Positions 23,432 through 31,576 are shown, counted from the first letter of the stretch. The stretch is 51,547 bases of DNA from Candidatus Iainarchaeum sp. (GCA_030445695.1 JASUTF010000002.1:1-51547); one strand, 5' to 3'. Numbers and translations: made by a program. Notes: a model not told the origin generated them from the letters alone.

Positions 23432-23864
23432 TGTCCTTCAGTGCGGGGCCGGGGAGGATAATATACGTTTTTCCCACTCTTTCCCGCCTGATAACGTCAC
23501 GGGCCTCGAGGGCTGCCACCGCCCTGCTAGCACGGACCTTCCCGAAAAGCTCGGAAATCTCGGACTGAAGGACGCTGCCATTCTCAAGGACGGATCGGAC
23601 GATGAACCACTCTTCCTCCTTGTCAAAGAGCGTGGCGATCCTATCCAGATCATAATGCGAAGTGTTTCCTCCTTCCGGAAATAGTTTCAGGAGGGCGATG
23701 CCCGCGATTATGCCAACCGCAAAGAACGTGGGGATATATAGCGGAACGGGGAAGGAACAGCCACAGACGTTACCGCTCGCAATGATCTGCTGGACGTGGT
23801 AGGTCTGGTACGCCACGAGGAGCGTGGACGCGATCAGTATCCCCGCCGGTATGTATTTCCTCAT
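23418..23864 (-). CDS. Membrane-anchored winged-helix protein
   Basis: The 148-aa protein starts with two hydrophobic helices (about residues 5-22 and 42-60). The loop between them carries two Cys in NVCGCSFPVP. From residue 72 a winged-helix domain follows (DRIATLFDKEEEWFIVRSVL, SEISELFGKVRASRAVAAL, RRERVGKTYIIL). It looks like a membrane-bound regulator with DNA-binding domain inside and Cys loop outside. Its ATG overlaps the thiI stop (ATGA). It could sense thiol state for the adjacent CcdA/thioredoxin genes; that is inference. Confidence 0.75.
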   Translation of the reverse strand: MRKYIPAGILIASTLLVAYQTYHVQQIIASGNVCGCSFPVPLYIPTFFAVGIIAGIALLKLFPEGGNTSHYDLDRIATLFDKEEEWFIVRSVLENGSVLQSEISELFGKVRASRAVAALEARDVIRRERVGKTYIILPGPALKDIIRS

Positions 23865-25174
23865 TGTGCGATCCTCCTATACGTCTTCTCGTCGAGCGCG
23901 TAAACGTCAAATCCCTGCTGGCGGAGGACAGACGCCTTTGCCATAGCCGCCGTGCCGGTGGGGCAGATCAAGAGGTATTTCCTCCCTTTCTCCGGCACGA
24001 AGTAGGGGTTCTCACGCAAGTTCACCACGACAAAACCCTTCAAGCTCTGGCCGTGGAAGATAACATCTTCGTCAGCGTGCTTCTCCGTCTCGCGAAGCCG
24101 ATCTACAAACTCTTCGTAATTAAAACCGAGCTTACCTACGAACATCTGGACCTTTTCGGGCTTCGGGTTCGTTACCGCGTGCTTCGACAGGACGCAGACC
24201 TCCGGTACCTTTTCTGACGCTTCGAGCGTGCCGATCCTCCGGGCAAGTTCGACGATCTCATCCTTGTCGTATGAGATGAGTGGTCGGAAAATCGGGCGTG
24301 AAGCGTATCTCTCCAGAACGGTGAGCGACTCCAGCGTCTGCGTGGATACTTGAGATAGAACCTCACCCGTTCCGATCGCGGGGAGATTCAGCTCGTCTGC
24401 CACTGCATCGGCGATTTTGTACAGGACTGCCTTGAACACGATCTGGCGGTAACCCTCGGGGACCGTATCTATGATCTTATCCATTATTTCCGGTGCGTCT
24501 ATAACGTAGAAGTGCAGGTAGGGGAACCACTCTGCCAGACGTTCGTAGACGCTGTATACGAGGGTTTCCTGGGCAGGCCCGGCAACGTTGACGAAAAGGA
24601 GTGTTGGCTGGACTCCACGCTTTGCCAGTCGCCATACTGCCACGGGTGAGTCGATTCCACCGGAGAAAAGGAAGAGTACGCGGCCTGCAACGCCGACAGG
24701 CAGCCCGCCCGGACCGGGAAACACGTCGCGGAAAACATAAGCTTTCCCGTTGATAATCTCTATGCCGATGTTTAGCTCTGCGTTCTTCAAATCGACGGTG
24801 GCACCAGTTTTTTCCTTGACATAGCCGCCGACGAGTCGATTAATCTCTGGAGAAGTCCAAGGCACGTCCTTAGTCACACGCTGCGTCTTCACTGCGAAGG
24901 TCTTCTCCCCGCGGTAGAGGGAAAGTGCCGCCTCTCTCATTTTCTCCGGCTCCGCGGGGACAACGATTGCAGGGGAATACGACTTCACTCCGAAGACCTT
25001 GCCCACCTTTGTCCAGTCGCCACCCTTCAAAATGATTCTGGCTGCCTCGCGGTGTGCTTTCCCGCCTGTCTGGCGCTCGAGATTCCTGACTAACTGCTGC
25101 TCGAAGCGTATGCGAACGGGTCGGCTCTTCAGGGCAATCTCAGAGTGGCGGACAATCACAACGTCGTAGTTCAC
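23861..25174 (-). CDS. thiI: tRNA 4-thiouridine synthase ThiI with short rhodanese-like tail
   Basis: ThiI adenylates U8 of tRNA and transfers sulfur to make 4-thiouridine. The 437-aa protein has an N-terminal ferredoxin-like/THUMP region (1-165), the PP-loop LFLFSGGIDSPVAVW near 190 and the catalytic-Cys segment KVPEVCVLSKHAV near 325. A compact rhodanese-like end includes FVVVNLRENPYF and YLLICPTGTAAMAKA, whose Cys is at the persulfide position. The tail is shorter than in E. coli. The start is GTG at 25174, 25 bp below TAATATATT. A CTGAAACC half-site like the one at 22239 touches this box. The membrane winged-helix gene follows with a 4-bp overlap. Confidence 0.93.
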   Translation of the reverse strand: MNYDVVIVRHSEIALKSRPVRIRFEQQLVRNLERQTGGKAHREAARIILKGGDWTKVGKVFGVKSYSPAIVVPAEPEKMREAALSLYRGEKTFAVKTQRVTKDVPWTSPEINRLVGGYVKEKTGATVDLKNAELNIGIEIINGKAYVFRDVFPGPGGLPVGVAGRVLFLFSGGIDSPVAVWRLAKRGVQPTLLFVNVAGPAQETLVYSVYERLAEWFPYLHFYVIDAPEIMDKIIDTVPEGYRQIVFKAVLYKIADAVADELNLPAIGTGEVLSQVSTQTLESLTVLERYASRPIFRPLISYDKDEIVELARRIGTLEASEKVPEVCVLSKHAVTNPKPEKVQMFVGKLGFNYEEFVDRLRETEKHADEDVIFHGQSLKGFVVVNLRENPYFVPEKGRKYLLICPTGTAAMAKASVLRQQGFDVYALDEKTYRRIAQ

Positions 25175-25187
25175 AAAAGTAACAGAA

Positions 25188-25205
25188 CTGAAACCAATAT
25201 ATTAC
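25188..25205 (-). promoter_or_regulatory. thiI TATA box with adjacent CTGAAACC half-site
   Basis: On the minus strand GGTAATATATTGG is followed by GGTTTCAG (25188-25195), placing the half-site between the TATA box and the start of transcription at about 25174. The same 8-mer forms both arms of the inverted repeat at 22239-22267. Confidence 0.5.
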
Positions 25206-25597
25206 CTCGCGTAGAGGTGGCCCACTTCGAGGTGCGGGCGGAAGATGTGCGGTGCGTAAATTTCGATAAGAGCGTTGGTGAACTCTTCGGATCTGCCGTC
25301 GTGTATGCCCTTCTCGGCGATCTGATCAGAAAGCATGTAGTGGAACTCGTCCTCGCTCATATTCCCGCGGTAGACGTAGATTATCTCGCCCTCGGGTATG
25401 TTGTAGCGGGAACGGAACTCCTCCTCCATTTTCCGGGCAATATCGTTAATTCTTTCTTCTCCCTCAAAACCGTCTAGGCCCTGAACACCCCTTCTGGATA
25501 GCAATGCAGCCAGTTTTACCAGAGACGTCCGAAGAGGCGTCAGCTTCTGCCCTGCACGGAGAAGCGCCATACCCTTGACTTCGAGATACGTGGGCAC
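25202..25597 (-). CDS. Hypothetical protein upstream of thiI
   Basis: No family is recognised in this 131-aa protein. It is basic at the start (LLRAGQKLTPLRTSLVKLAA), then acidic and helical (ERINDIARKMEEEFRSRY), without membrane segments. The start is a GTG 25 bp below TTTTTATATTG (25618-25628), consistent with a leaderless mRNA. It ends inside the thiI promoter, so thiI probably has both its own start and read-through. Confidence 0.6.
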   Translation of the reverse strand: MPTYLEVKGMALLRAGQKLTPLRTSLVKLAALLSRRGVQGLDGFEGEERINDIARKMEEEFRSRYNIPEGEIIYVYRGNMSEDEFHYMLSDQIAEKGIHDGRSEEFTNALIEIYAPHIFRPHLEVGHLYAR

Positions 25598-25601
25598 GGA
25601 T

Positions 25602-25628
25602 TAATAAGGCAGCGGAACAATATAAAAA
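25602..25628. promoter_or_regulatory. Crossed promoters: sRNA box and GTG-gene box
   Basis: TTAATAA (25602-25608) is 25 bp before the likely 5' end of the C/D sRNA on the plus strand. TTTTTATATTG (minus, about 25618-25628) is 25 bp before the GTG at 25597. The plus-strand box lies downstream of the minus-strand one, so the two divergent transcription start regions overlap. Confidence 0.4.
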
Positions 25629-25630
25629 CA

Positions 25631-25690
25631 ACGTGATGACGCCAAGCCGCTACTGACGAAAGGATGATGAAAGGAGGGATTGCTGATTAT
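25631..25690 (+). ncRNA. C/D box guide sRNA
   Basis: All four boxes are present in order: C GTGATGA (25633-25639), a 13-nt guide, D' CTGA (25653-25656), a 7-nt spacer, C' ATGATGA (25664-25670), a 12-nt guide and D CTGA (25683-25686). This is the compact archaeal arrangement that directs 2'-O-methylation. The elements next to D' and D are CCAAGCCGCTA and AGGAGGGATTG; the targets pair with these and are likely rRNA or tRNA, not identified here. TTAATAA lies 25 bp upstream. Confidence 0.8.
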
Positions 25691-25714
25691 AAACTACTGA
25701 TTTCAGTTCTAAAT

Positions 25715-26371
25715 ATGAAAGAAGAGTGGAAGGGGCAGCTTCGTATCTCCACGAACTATACCCACTCGGTTGTAACCGCATTGGGGATCAAAGAGGGCCA
25801 TCGCGTTCTGGACGTTGGCTGTGGGCCGGGCTATCACTCGGCAGTAGCCCACGTTCTTGGCGCAGAGGTGCACGCAATTGATCTGAACAAGAAAAACGTG
25901 GAGACGGCGAAGAAACTCATTATGCATCTCAATGAACTGAAAGAGGCCAAAAAACTTGAGCTACCGGGAGACCCGGCCAAAATACAAAAGATAATACTCA
26001 ATGCAATGAAGAATGAGCCGCCCAAAAAGCTTCCTGAGCGAGCACACATATATCACGGAGATGCGGCGGAACTGGACCGGCATATCTCCGATAAAGACGA
26101 ATACTTTGACGTAGCGCTGGTAATAGACGTATTACACCTGGTAAACATGCAACGCGGCCCAAAAGGTATAATGAAGGTGCTAAAACAGGTGCATAAAAAG
26201 TTAAAACCGGGTGGAAAGCTCGTAGCATTCAATTTCGAGCCAGGAATTCAGAACTACATCAATAAGATACTTGAGAGGTGGGGCTACCAGAGAATTGGCC
26301 TCTCCGAGCATGGAATTACAGAGCATGACAAACTAGCCCTGAAGCACGTGTGGATAAAACCCAAAGTATAA
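25715..26371 (+). CDS. Class I SAM-dependent methyltransferase
   Basis: This 218-aa protein has the Rossmann methyltransferase motif I HRVLDVGCGPGYHSAV, the acidic motif II VHAIDLNKKNVE, and later FDVALVIDVLHLV and LKPGGKLVAFNF. An insertion of about 30 residues after motif II (EAKKLELPGDPAKIQK) is unusual. In-frame ATGs at 25664 and 25667 fall inside the C' box of the sRNA; the ATG at 25715 is 25 bp below TTATAAAC (25687-25694) and is chosen. The substrate is unknown. The next gene's TATA box overlaps its stop. Confidence 0.82.
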   Translation: MKEEWKGQLRISTNYTHSVVTALGIKEGHRVLDVGCGPGYHSAVAHVLGAEVHAIDLNKKNVETAKKLIMHLNELKEAKKLELPGDPAKIQKIILNAMKNEPPKKLPERAHIYHGDAAELDRHISDKDEYFDVALVIDVLHLVNMQRGPKGIMKVLKQVHKKLKPGGKLVAFNFEPGIQNYINKILERWGYQRIGLSEHGITEHDKLALKHVWIKPKV

Positions 26372-26395
26372 AAGCATCTTTTTCGTTTTGAGAAC

Positions 26396-27127
26396 ATGGA
26401 CTTCAGCTTTGACGTGCCACAGGAGAAGGACCCGAAGAAGGAAGCACTGCTAAAATACTCAAAAATCGTGTTCATCGGCTGCTCGAGGAACGAAGAAAAA
26501 GATGCACACACCGTCCCAAAGTTCATGAAGGAGCACGGGTACGAGATCGCCTGCGTTAACCCCTTCGCAGAAGAGAACATTCTCGACGCGCCCACGTTCA
26601 AAGATATTGCAGACGTTCCAGACGAGTTCCTGGAAATCATCGATGTATTCCGCCCCTCTGAGGAGATACCGAAGATAGTGGACAGAATCATAGAAACGGG
26701 CAAGATTCCGAAGGTATTCTGGATGCAGGACGGGATAAGAAGTGAATACGCCCGCCAGAAACTCGAGCCATTGGGAGTCACGGTCATCGAGGACTCCTGC
26801 ATCATGCGCAAGCATATGGAGTTGTTCGTGAGCAAAGACCCCGTTTATGAGGCGATTCTGCGGTTTGCACGTACATATGCGAAGGCACAGGGCTTTGTTC
26901 TGAATCCAGACCCCGAGAAATTGGACGAAGTTATCTCAGGCCTTGCATACAACCAGAAGACGTATGGCTTCCGCTACTGTCCCTGCCGACCGATTACTGG
27001 AGATCTGGAGGAAGACAGAAAGAAGATCTGCCCGTGCTTCTGTCACCGCGACGAGATAAAACGCGACGGCCACTGCCACTGTGGCTTGTTCTGGGATCCG
27101 GAAGCTGCAAAGAGGTTGCAGAAGTAA
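26396..27127 (+). CDS. CoA-binding domain fused to ferredoxin-thioredoxin reductase catalytic domain
   Basis: Residues 15-145 are a CoA-binding (YccU-like) Rossmann domain: [53 protein letters not shown] and a closing [11 protein letters not shown]. Residues 190-243 are the catalytic domain of ferredoxin-thioredoxin reductase with cysteines as CPC-x14-CPC-x12-CHC ([20 protein letters not shown]), which bind a 4Fe-4S cluster and the active disulfide. The fusion is notable. It may pass ferredoxin electrons to thioredoxin-like proteins such as the nearby PDO, with CoA as regulator or substrate; that link is inference. The ATG is 26 bp below AGTATAAAAGC. Confidence 0.88.
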   Translation: MDFSFDVPQEKDPKKEALLKYSKIVFIGCSRNEEKDAHTVPKFMKEHGYEIACVNPFAEENILDAPTFKDIADVPDEFLEIIDVFRPSEEIPKIVDRIIETGKIPKVFWMQDGIRSEYARQKLEPLGVTVIEDSCIMRKHMELFVSKDPVYEAILRFARTYAKAQGFVLNPDPEKLDEVISGLAYNQKTYGFRYCPCRPITGDLEEDRKKICPCFCHRDEIKRDGHCHCGLFWDPEAAKRLQK

Positions 27128-27169
27128 ATATGCAGGGTCTGACTAACATTGTTAATTCTTTAAAGAACC

Positions 27170-27187
27170 TTTGCACAATTGTGCAAA
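27170..27187. promoter_or_regulatory. Perfect 18-bp palindrome in the gdh promoter (likely ArsR-type operator)
   Basis: TTTGCACAATTGTGCAAA lies just after the TATA-like CTTTAAAG (27159-27166) and covers the predicted transcription start. The same TTTGCA-N6-TGCAAA pattern is found at 29816-29833 over the promoter of the ArsR-type gene, so that regulator is the best candidate to bind both. Confidence 0.7.
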
Positions 27188-27210
27188 TATACAAACAAGG
27201 AGGTGGTCAG

Positions 27211-28437
27211 ATGGTATTTGAGCAGGGTATAAAGCGGTTGGAGCACACGGCAGAGAAGATAGGACTTGAGGACTGGATTCTGGAGGCACTGAAGCGTCCG
27301 AAACGTGTTGTTAAGGTCTCCTTCCCCGTCAAGATGGACAACGGAACCATAAAGACGTTCACGGGCTATCGCGTTCTCTACAACGACGCACGCGGCCCAG
27401 GCAAGGGTGGAATCCGCTATCACCCCAACGTGAACGAGGATGAGGTCACGGCACTGGCGTTCTGGATGACCATTAAGAACGCTGTAGTGGATCTGCCCTA
27501 CGGCGGTGCAAAGGGCGGAATTACTGTTAACCCCAAGGAACTATCGCCAACGGAACTCGAACGCCTCTCCCGCGCATACATAAGGGCAATAGCGGATGTC
27601 ATCGGCGACGAGAGGGACATCCCCGCACCTGACGTCTACACGAACCCCAAGATAATGGCGTGGATGGTGGACGAGTACGAGACCATCGTCCGCAAGCACG
27701 AGAACGGTGTGATAACGGGCAAGCCCCTCTCCATCGGCGGTTCCAAGGGAAGATTTACTGCAACGTCCTGGGGCGGATTCTTCGTCATGGAGGAGGCCTT
27801 GAAGACCTACGGCATCGACGGAAAGACCGTGGCAATCCAGGGTATAGGCAACGTGGGTGGTGGGCTGGCACAGATACTTTACGACAAGGGCTACAAGGTC
27901 GTGGCTATCTCCGACTCCAAGGGCGGCATATACAACCCGGACGGTCTGAACATTCCCGCAGTGATGGAGCACAAGAAGAAGACGGGCCGCGTCTCCGGAT
28001 TCCCAGGCGCAAAGGACATAACCAACGAAGAATTACTAGAATTGGACGTGGATGTTCTCGTCCCCGCAGCCATAGAGAATGTCATAACGAAGGAGAACGC
28101 GGACAGAATAAAGGCAAAGATTGTTCTGGAACTGGCAAACGGCCCGACAACCGCAGAGGCGGACGAGATACTCAAGAAGAAGGGCATCGTCGTCGTCCCA
28201 GACGTCCTGGCCAACGCGGGCGGAGTGACTGTATCCTACTTCGAGTGGGTGCAGAACCGCATGGGCTTCTACTGGACGGAGGAAGAGGTGCTCGAACGCC
28301 TGAGGAACAAGATGGTCTCAGCGTTCCATGACGTCCACAAGAAAGCAGAAGAGCTCGACGACGATTTGAGAACAGGAGCCTACGCAGTGGCTGTGGAAAG
28401 GGTTGCGGAGGCCATGCGCGACCGCTACGGCCACTGA
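27211..28437 (+). CDS. gdhA: Glutamate dehydrogenase
   Basis: This 408-aa enzyme interconverts glutamate and 2-oxoglutarate plus ammonia. It has [18 protein letters not shown], the catalytic Lys in [10 protein letters not shown], the substrate-loop Asp in [13 protein letters not shown] and the nucleotide-binding [13 protein letters not shown] in a C-terminal Rossmann domain. Length and sequence match hexameric archaeal GDH. Unlike most neighbours it has a leader with a strong ribosome site (GGAGGTGG). The frame is open upstream to 27034, but that lies in the previous gene. An 18-bp palindrome sits over its promoter. It overlaps the convergent beta-helix gene by 13 bp. Confidence 0.96.
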   Translation: MVFEQGIKRLEHTAEKIGLEDWILEALKRPKRVVKVSFPVKMDNGTIKTFTGYRVLYNDARGPGKGGIRYHPNVNEDEVTALAFWMTIKNAVVDLPYGGAKGGITVNPKELSPTELERLSRAYIRAIADVIGDERDIPAPDVYTNPKIMAWMVDEYETIVRKHENGVITGKPLSIGGSKGRFTATSWGGFFVMEEALKTYGIDGKTVAIQGIGNVGGGLAQILYDKGYKVVAISDSKGGIYNPDGLNIPAVMEHKKKTGRVSGFPGAKDITNEELLELDVDVLVPAAIENVITKENADRIKAKIVLELANGPTTAEADEILKKKGIVVVPDVLANAGGVTVSYFEWVQNRMGFYWTEEEVLERLRNKMVSAFHDVHKKAEELDDDLRTGAYAVAVERVAEAMRDRYGH

Positions 28438-29483
28438 ACCCATTCTTCAACCTCTTCTTTGCATGCATTGAATTCTACCCTCTCGTCACACGGGCAGTAG
28501 AACGGGATGAAATCGTCCGAAGAGTGCCAGTAGATCGTGCCGGAATAGCACTCACAGTTTATAGAAGAAGAACCCAATTCAATTAAGGGCGATTCTGCGT
28601 TACTGCAGATGTATGAATAACTGTCTACCACGAGTGTCACATTCGAGAAGTTAGCGTAAATCGCAGGTCCCAAAGTGGGCCGGAGAATCCGGATTCGTTT
28701 CAGCATAATGCCATCTGAAAAACTAATGACAAGCGGTGCTGCAGCGTCAGCCCAGAAGTCCTCTCCATTCTTCGTCATTTGCTTATCAAGATACGCGATG
28801 GATACGCCGTCTAGCCGGCAGGAATCAGAATTGTACAAAACAACTCCAGATCCCGTAGGGTCTGTCGGTACTGCTACCTCGTGAAGAGTAACGTCGTAAG
28901 AGTTCTCTATGCGTATGGCAGACCCGCCATAACCATGAAATCCGACCACAAGGTTGTGTAGAACGACGCGTGAGACACCATCCAAATGAATGGAGCTTGC
29001 CCAGCCAGCATAATCCCACACCTGAACATTAATGTCCTCCAAAGACACACCAGTGGACGAGTTTATCTCAATTGCCGGTGAACTGTTCGGGTTGAAATGC
29101 GTTGCATATATAAAGTGTCCGTTTCCGTCAAAGACAATCCACCGTTTATACGGTACGCGCAACCCCGATACTTTAATGCAAGAGCCGTTCTGTCTACCAA
29201 TATCCCGCGTTAAAGTAACATAGACGTTGATACCCATCGCATTAGCAATTCTATTGGCCTCCAGAAGAGCGTTGACGCACGATTCGCAAGAGTTACATTC
29301 AAGATGGCCTATATTTTGAATGTTAGGGTGTTGGGATCCGTGTTCTTTCGCGCTCCTGGGCTGGATGTTCACTAATGTAGAATCGACGCGCACCAGCGTA
29401 TTTGAAAACTGAACAATCGCCACAACAACAACTAATAGAATCAAAAAGATTACAGCAAGTTCCTGTAGCTTTGGGCGATACAT
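28425..29483 (-). CDS. Secreted or membrane-anchored right-handed beta-helix protein, Cys-rich
   Basis: Residues 9-26 are a hydrophobic helix acting as anchor or signal. Residues 110-300 show short beta repeats typical of a parallel beta-helix ([50 protein letters not shown]). Cys cluster at the start (ECNSCESC) and end (NCECYSG, YCPCDE), suggesting disulfides outside the cell, and several N-x-S/T sites could be glycosylated. Such folds are used by surface or carbohydrate-active proteins; no catalytic motif is seen. The TATA box (AATAATAAA) is 29 bp upstream and inside the end of the ArsR-type gene. Confidence 0.75.
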   Translation of the reverse strand: MYRPKLQELAVIFLILLVVVVAIVQFSNTLVRVDSTLVNIQPRSAKEHGSQHPNIQNIGHLECNSCESCVNALLEANRIANAMGINVYVTLTRDIGRQNGSCIKVSGLRVPYKRWIVFDGNGHFIYATHFNPNSSPAIEINSSTGVSLEDINVQVWDYAGWASSIHLDGVSRVVLHNLVVGFHGYGGSAIRIENSYDVTLHEVAVPTDPTGSGVVLYNSDSCRLDGVSIAYLDKQMTKNGEDFWADAAAPLVISFSDGIMLKRIRILRPTLGPAIYANFSNVTLVVDSYSYICSNAESPLIELGSSSINCECYSGTIYWHSSDDFIPFYCPCDERVEFNACKEEVEEWVQWP

Positions 29484-29502
29484 CGAGATATATAATGCCT
29501 CG

Positions 29503-29814
29503 CTACTTTATTATTCCTGGCGTCGGTTTTTCAGCGCTCAGAGTTTTCTCTGCCAGTTCAAGAATTCTGCGGACAGCATCAACGTCGTTCACGTAGACGA
29601 TTATCTTCCTGCCCTCACGACGAGAAGTGACTATCCCGGCATCCTCAAGAACCTTTATGTGACGCCAGGCGGTAGAAACGTCCTTTCCTATACACGCAGC
29701 AACGTCCTGAGCACATTTGGGGTCGGATATTATTTCGTAGAGTATGCGCAACCGTGATTCGCTGGCAAGAGCACGGAAAAAGCGGGCAAGACGTGTTAGA
29801 TCGTGATAATTCAT
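29503..29814 (-). CDS. ArsR-type winged-helix regulator with two Cys
   Basis: The 103-aa protein is a compact ArsR-family winged helix (FFRALASESRLRILYEI, then DVSTAWRHIKVLEDAGIV and SRREGRKIIVYV). At the place where metal-sensing ArsR has ELCVCDL, it has PKCAQDVAAC, giving Cys34 and Cys41. These could form a redox-sensing disulfide. The frame is open to 29832, but the ATG at 29814 is 28 bp below TTTTTAAAG and is chosen. The 18-bp palindrome 29816-29833 lies between the box and the start, so it probably represses itself. PDO and thioredoxin reductase are encoded divergently. Confidence 0.85.
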   Translation of the reverse strand: MNYHDLTRLARFFRALASESRLRILYEIISDPKCAQDVAACIGKDVSTAWRHIKVLEDAGIVTSRREGRKIIVYVNDVDAVRRILELAEKTLSAEKPTPGIIK

Positions 29815-29815
29815 A

Positions 29816-29833
29816 TTTGCATAGTTATGCAAA
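29816..29833. promoter_or_regulatory. 18-bp inverted repeat in the ArsR/PDO intergenic region
   Basis: TTTGCATAGTTATGCAAA has perfect 8-bp arms. It covers the region between the TATA box (about 29836-29846) and the leaderless ArsR start. For the PDO gene it lies immediately upstream of the same TATA box. It shares TTTGCA-N6-TGCAAA with the gdh operator at 27170-27187. Confidence 0.7.
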
Positions 29834-29896
29834 CATCTTTAAAAACAACGATTCCATTTAACAGGGTTAAAGTTCCGATTATCGAGGTGAGAAATT

Positions 29897-30574
29897 ATGG
29901 TTTTGAGTGACAAAGACAAAGAGGGTGTTAAGAAGCTCCTCGAGCCGGTTCAGAGGGACGTGAAGATCCTGTTCTTCAGGGACGACTCTTCGCGTTGCCA
30001 GTACTGCGATGTTATAGAGGAACTGCTCGAAGATATTCATTCTGTCAACGAGCACGTCATCTACGAGGTTCTGGACGCGAACAGCGACAAGGCAAAGGAA
30101 TACGGCATTGAGGGTGGCCCCGTCCTCCTCTTTGAGGAGAGGCCGAACATCCGCTACAGGGGAATTCCTTCAGGTCACGAGTTCCCAGCATTCCTTGATG
30201 ACATCGTTACAATCGCAAAGGGATCCGTGGATCTGAATGCAAACGCCGCGAAGAAGATCGCAAGGATACAGGAGCCGCTCCACGTGCTGATCTTCGTCAC
30301 ACCGACCTGTCCATACTGTCCACTGGCAGTTAGGGCTGCACACCACTTCGCATACGCCAACGACAAGATACTGGCAGAGATGGTAGAGGCCATTGAGTGG
30401 AGTGACCTGGCAGACCAGTACCGCGTCTCCGCGGTGCCCAAGATCGTTGTGCTCGACCCCGAAACGGGCAACGAACTGCTGGAGTGGGAAGGTGCCGTCC
30501 CTGAGGAAGTGTTCGCAGACTACCTGCTCCATGCGCTTGAGCACAAGCACGGGGCCCACGACCATCACCACTGA
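29897..30574 (+). CDS. pdo: Protein disulfide oxidoreductase (PDO), glutaredoxin-like
   Basis: PDO is the double-thioredoxin-fold protein common in thermophiles, where it helps form, reduce and shuffle intracellular disulfides. This 225-aa copy has an N-terminal active site CQYC (34-37) and a C-terminal active site CPYC (about 138-141), each followed by a thioredoxin-like domain with cis-Pro segments (GIEGGPVLLF, VSAVPKIVVL). The last residues, LEHKHGAHDHHH, form a natural His-rich tail that could bind metal. A leader with GAGGTGAG precedes the ATG. Thioredoxin reductase follows after 12 bp, and the divergent ArsR-type gene shares the promoter. Confidence 0.94.
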   Translation: MVLSDKDKEGVKKLLEPVQRDVKILFFRDDSSRCQYCDVIEELLEDIHSVNEHVIYEVLDANSDKAKEYGIEGGPVLLFEERPNIRYRGIPSGHEFPAFLDDIVTIAKGSVDLNANAAKKIARIQEPLHVLIFVTPTCPYCPLAVRAAHHFAYANDKILAEMVEAIEWSDLADQYRVSAVPKIVVLDPETGNELLEWEGAVPEEVFADYLLHALEHKHGAHDHHH

Positions 30575-30586
30575 GGAGGTGGTGGC

Positions 30587-31576
30587 ATGCCGTCCCCCTT
30601 CTCTTTTTCCCTCGAATCACCGGTGCTATCGAAGGCAGAGCTGAAGCCGGAATATGACGTGGTCATCGTCGGCGGAGGACCTGCAGGCCTCGCAACAGCC
30701 ATCTACGCAGCCCGTGCCATGCTCCGAACCGCTGTAATCTCCAAGGATTTTGGAGGGCAGGTTTTAGACGCACACTCCGTGGAGAACTATCCCGGATTCA
30801 TCAAAACAACGGGGCAGGAACTCATGAACGCGTTCAAAGAACACGCGGAGCATTTCGGTGCTGAACTCATTCAAGCAACGGTAAAGGACATCTGGAGGGA
30901 AGGCGATCACTTCGTCGTCGACACAGACAGAGGAAGCACAAAGGCACCGGCCATCATATACGCAACGGGCTCAACGCACAGGAAACTGGGCGTTCCGGGC
31001 GAGGAAGAGTTCCTCGGGAAGGGGGTTTCTTACTGTGCCATCTGCGACGCCGCTCTGTTTCAGGGTAAGGTCGTTGCTGTCGTTGGCGGGGGCAACATGG
31101 CGTTCATGGACGCAGACCTGCTCACTCAGCACGCCTCCAAAGTTTATATCATCCACCGTCGCAACGAGTTCCGTGCAGAGCCCCTCTGGGTTGAACGCCT
31201 GAAGAAGAACCCGAAGGTGGAGTTCATAACGCCCTACGTTGTCGAGCGCATCGAGGGCACAGACAAGGTCGAGAAGCTCATCATAAAGAACAGAGAGACG
31301 GGAGAGACGAAGGAACTGCCCGTAGACGGTGTGTTCATCGACATCGGCATGATCCCGCAGACAGAACTGGCAAAAAGGGTCGGTGTGGAACTGAACGAGC
31401 GTGGATACATCATAGTCAGGGAAGACCAGAGCACAAACGTTTCGGGCTTCTTCGCGGCGGGAGACGTGACCACGGGCATGAACGGCGTGCATCAGATCGT
31501 CACCGCAGCGGCGAAGGGAGCCATAGCAGCTCTGTCCGCCTACGACTACCTGAAGGGCAAAGGCTTCGTGAAGTAA
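30587..31576 (+). CDS. trxB: Thioredoxin reductase
   Basis: The 329-aa flavoprotein reduces thioredoxin-like proteins using NAD(P)H. It has the FAD motif VVIVGGGPAGLATAIYA, the redox pair CAIC (150-153), the nucleotide-binding VAVVGGGNMAFMDA, the basic HRRNEFRAE that favours NADPH, and the FAD-closing FFAAGDVTTG. The ATG follows GAGGTGGTGG closely. It is cotranscribed with PDO, which is very likely its substrate, as known for PDO systems in other thermophilic archaea. Confidence 0.95.
   Translation: MPSPFSFSLESPVLSKAELKPEYDVVIVGGGPAGLATAIYAARAMLRTAVISKDFGGQVLDAHSVENYPGFIKTTGQELMNAFKEHAEHFGAELIQATVKDIWREGDHFVVDTDRGSTKAPAIIYATGSTHRKLGVPGEEEFLGKGVSYCAICDAALFQGKVVAVVGGGNMAFMDADLLTQHASKVYIIHRRNEFRAEPLWVERLKKNPKVEFITPYVVERIEGTDKVEKLIIKNRETGETKELPVDGVFIDIGMIPQTELAKRVGVELNERGYIIVREDQSTNVSGFFAAGDVTTGMNGVHQIVTAAAKGAIAALSAYDYLKGKGFVK

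Noticed and set aside
25664-25714. Upstream in-frame ATGs as start of the methyltransferase
   Set aside because: They coincide with the C' box of a well-formed C/D sRNA, and a separate TATA box sits 25 bp before the ATG at 25715.
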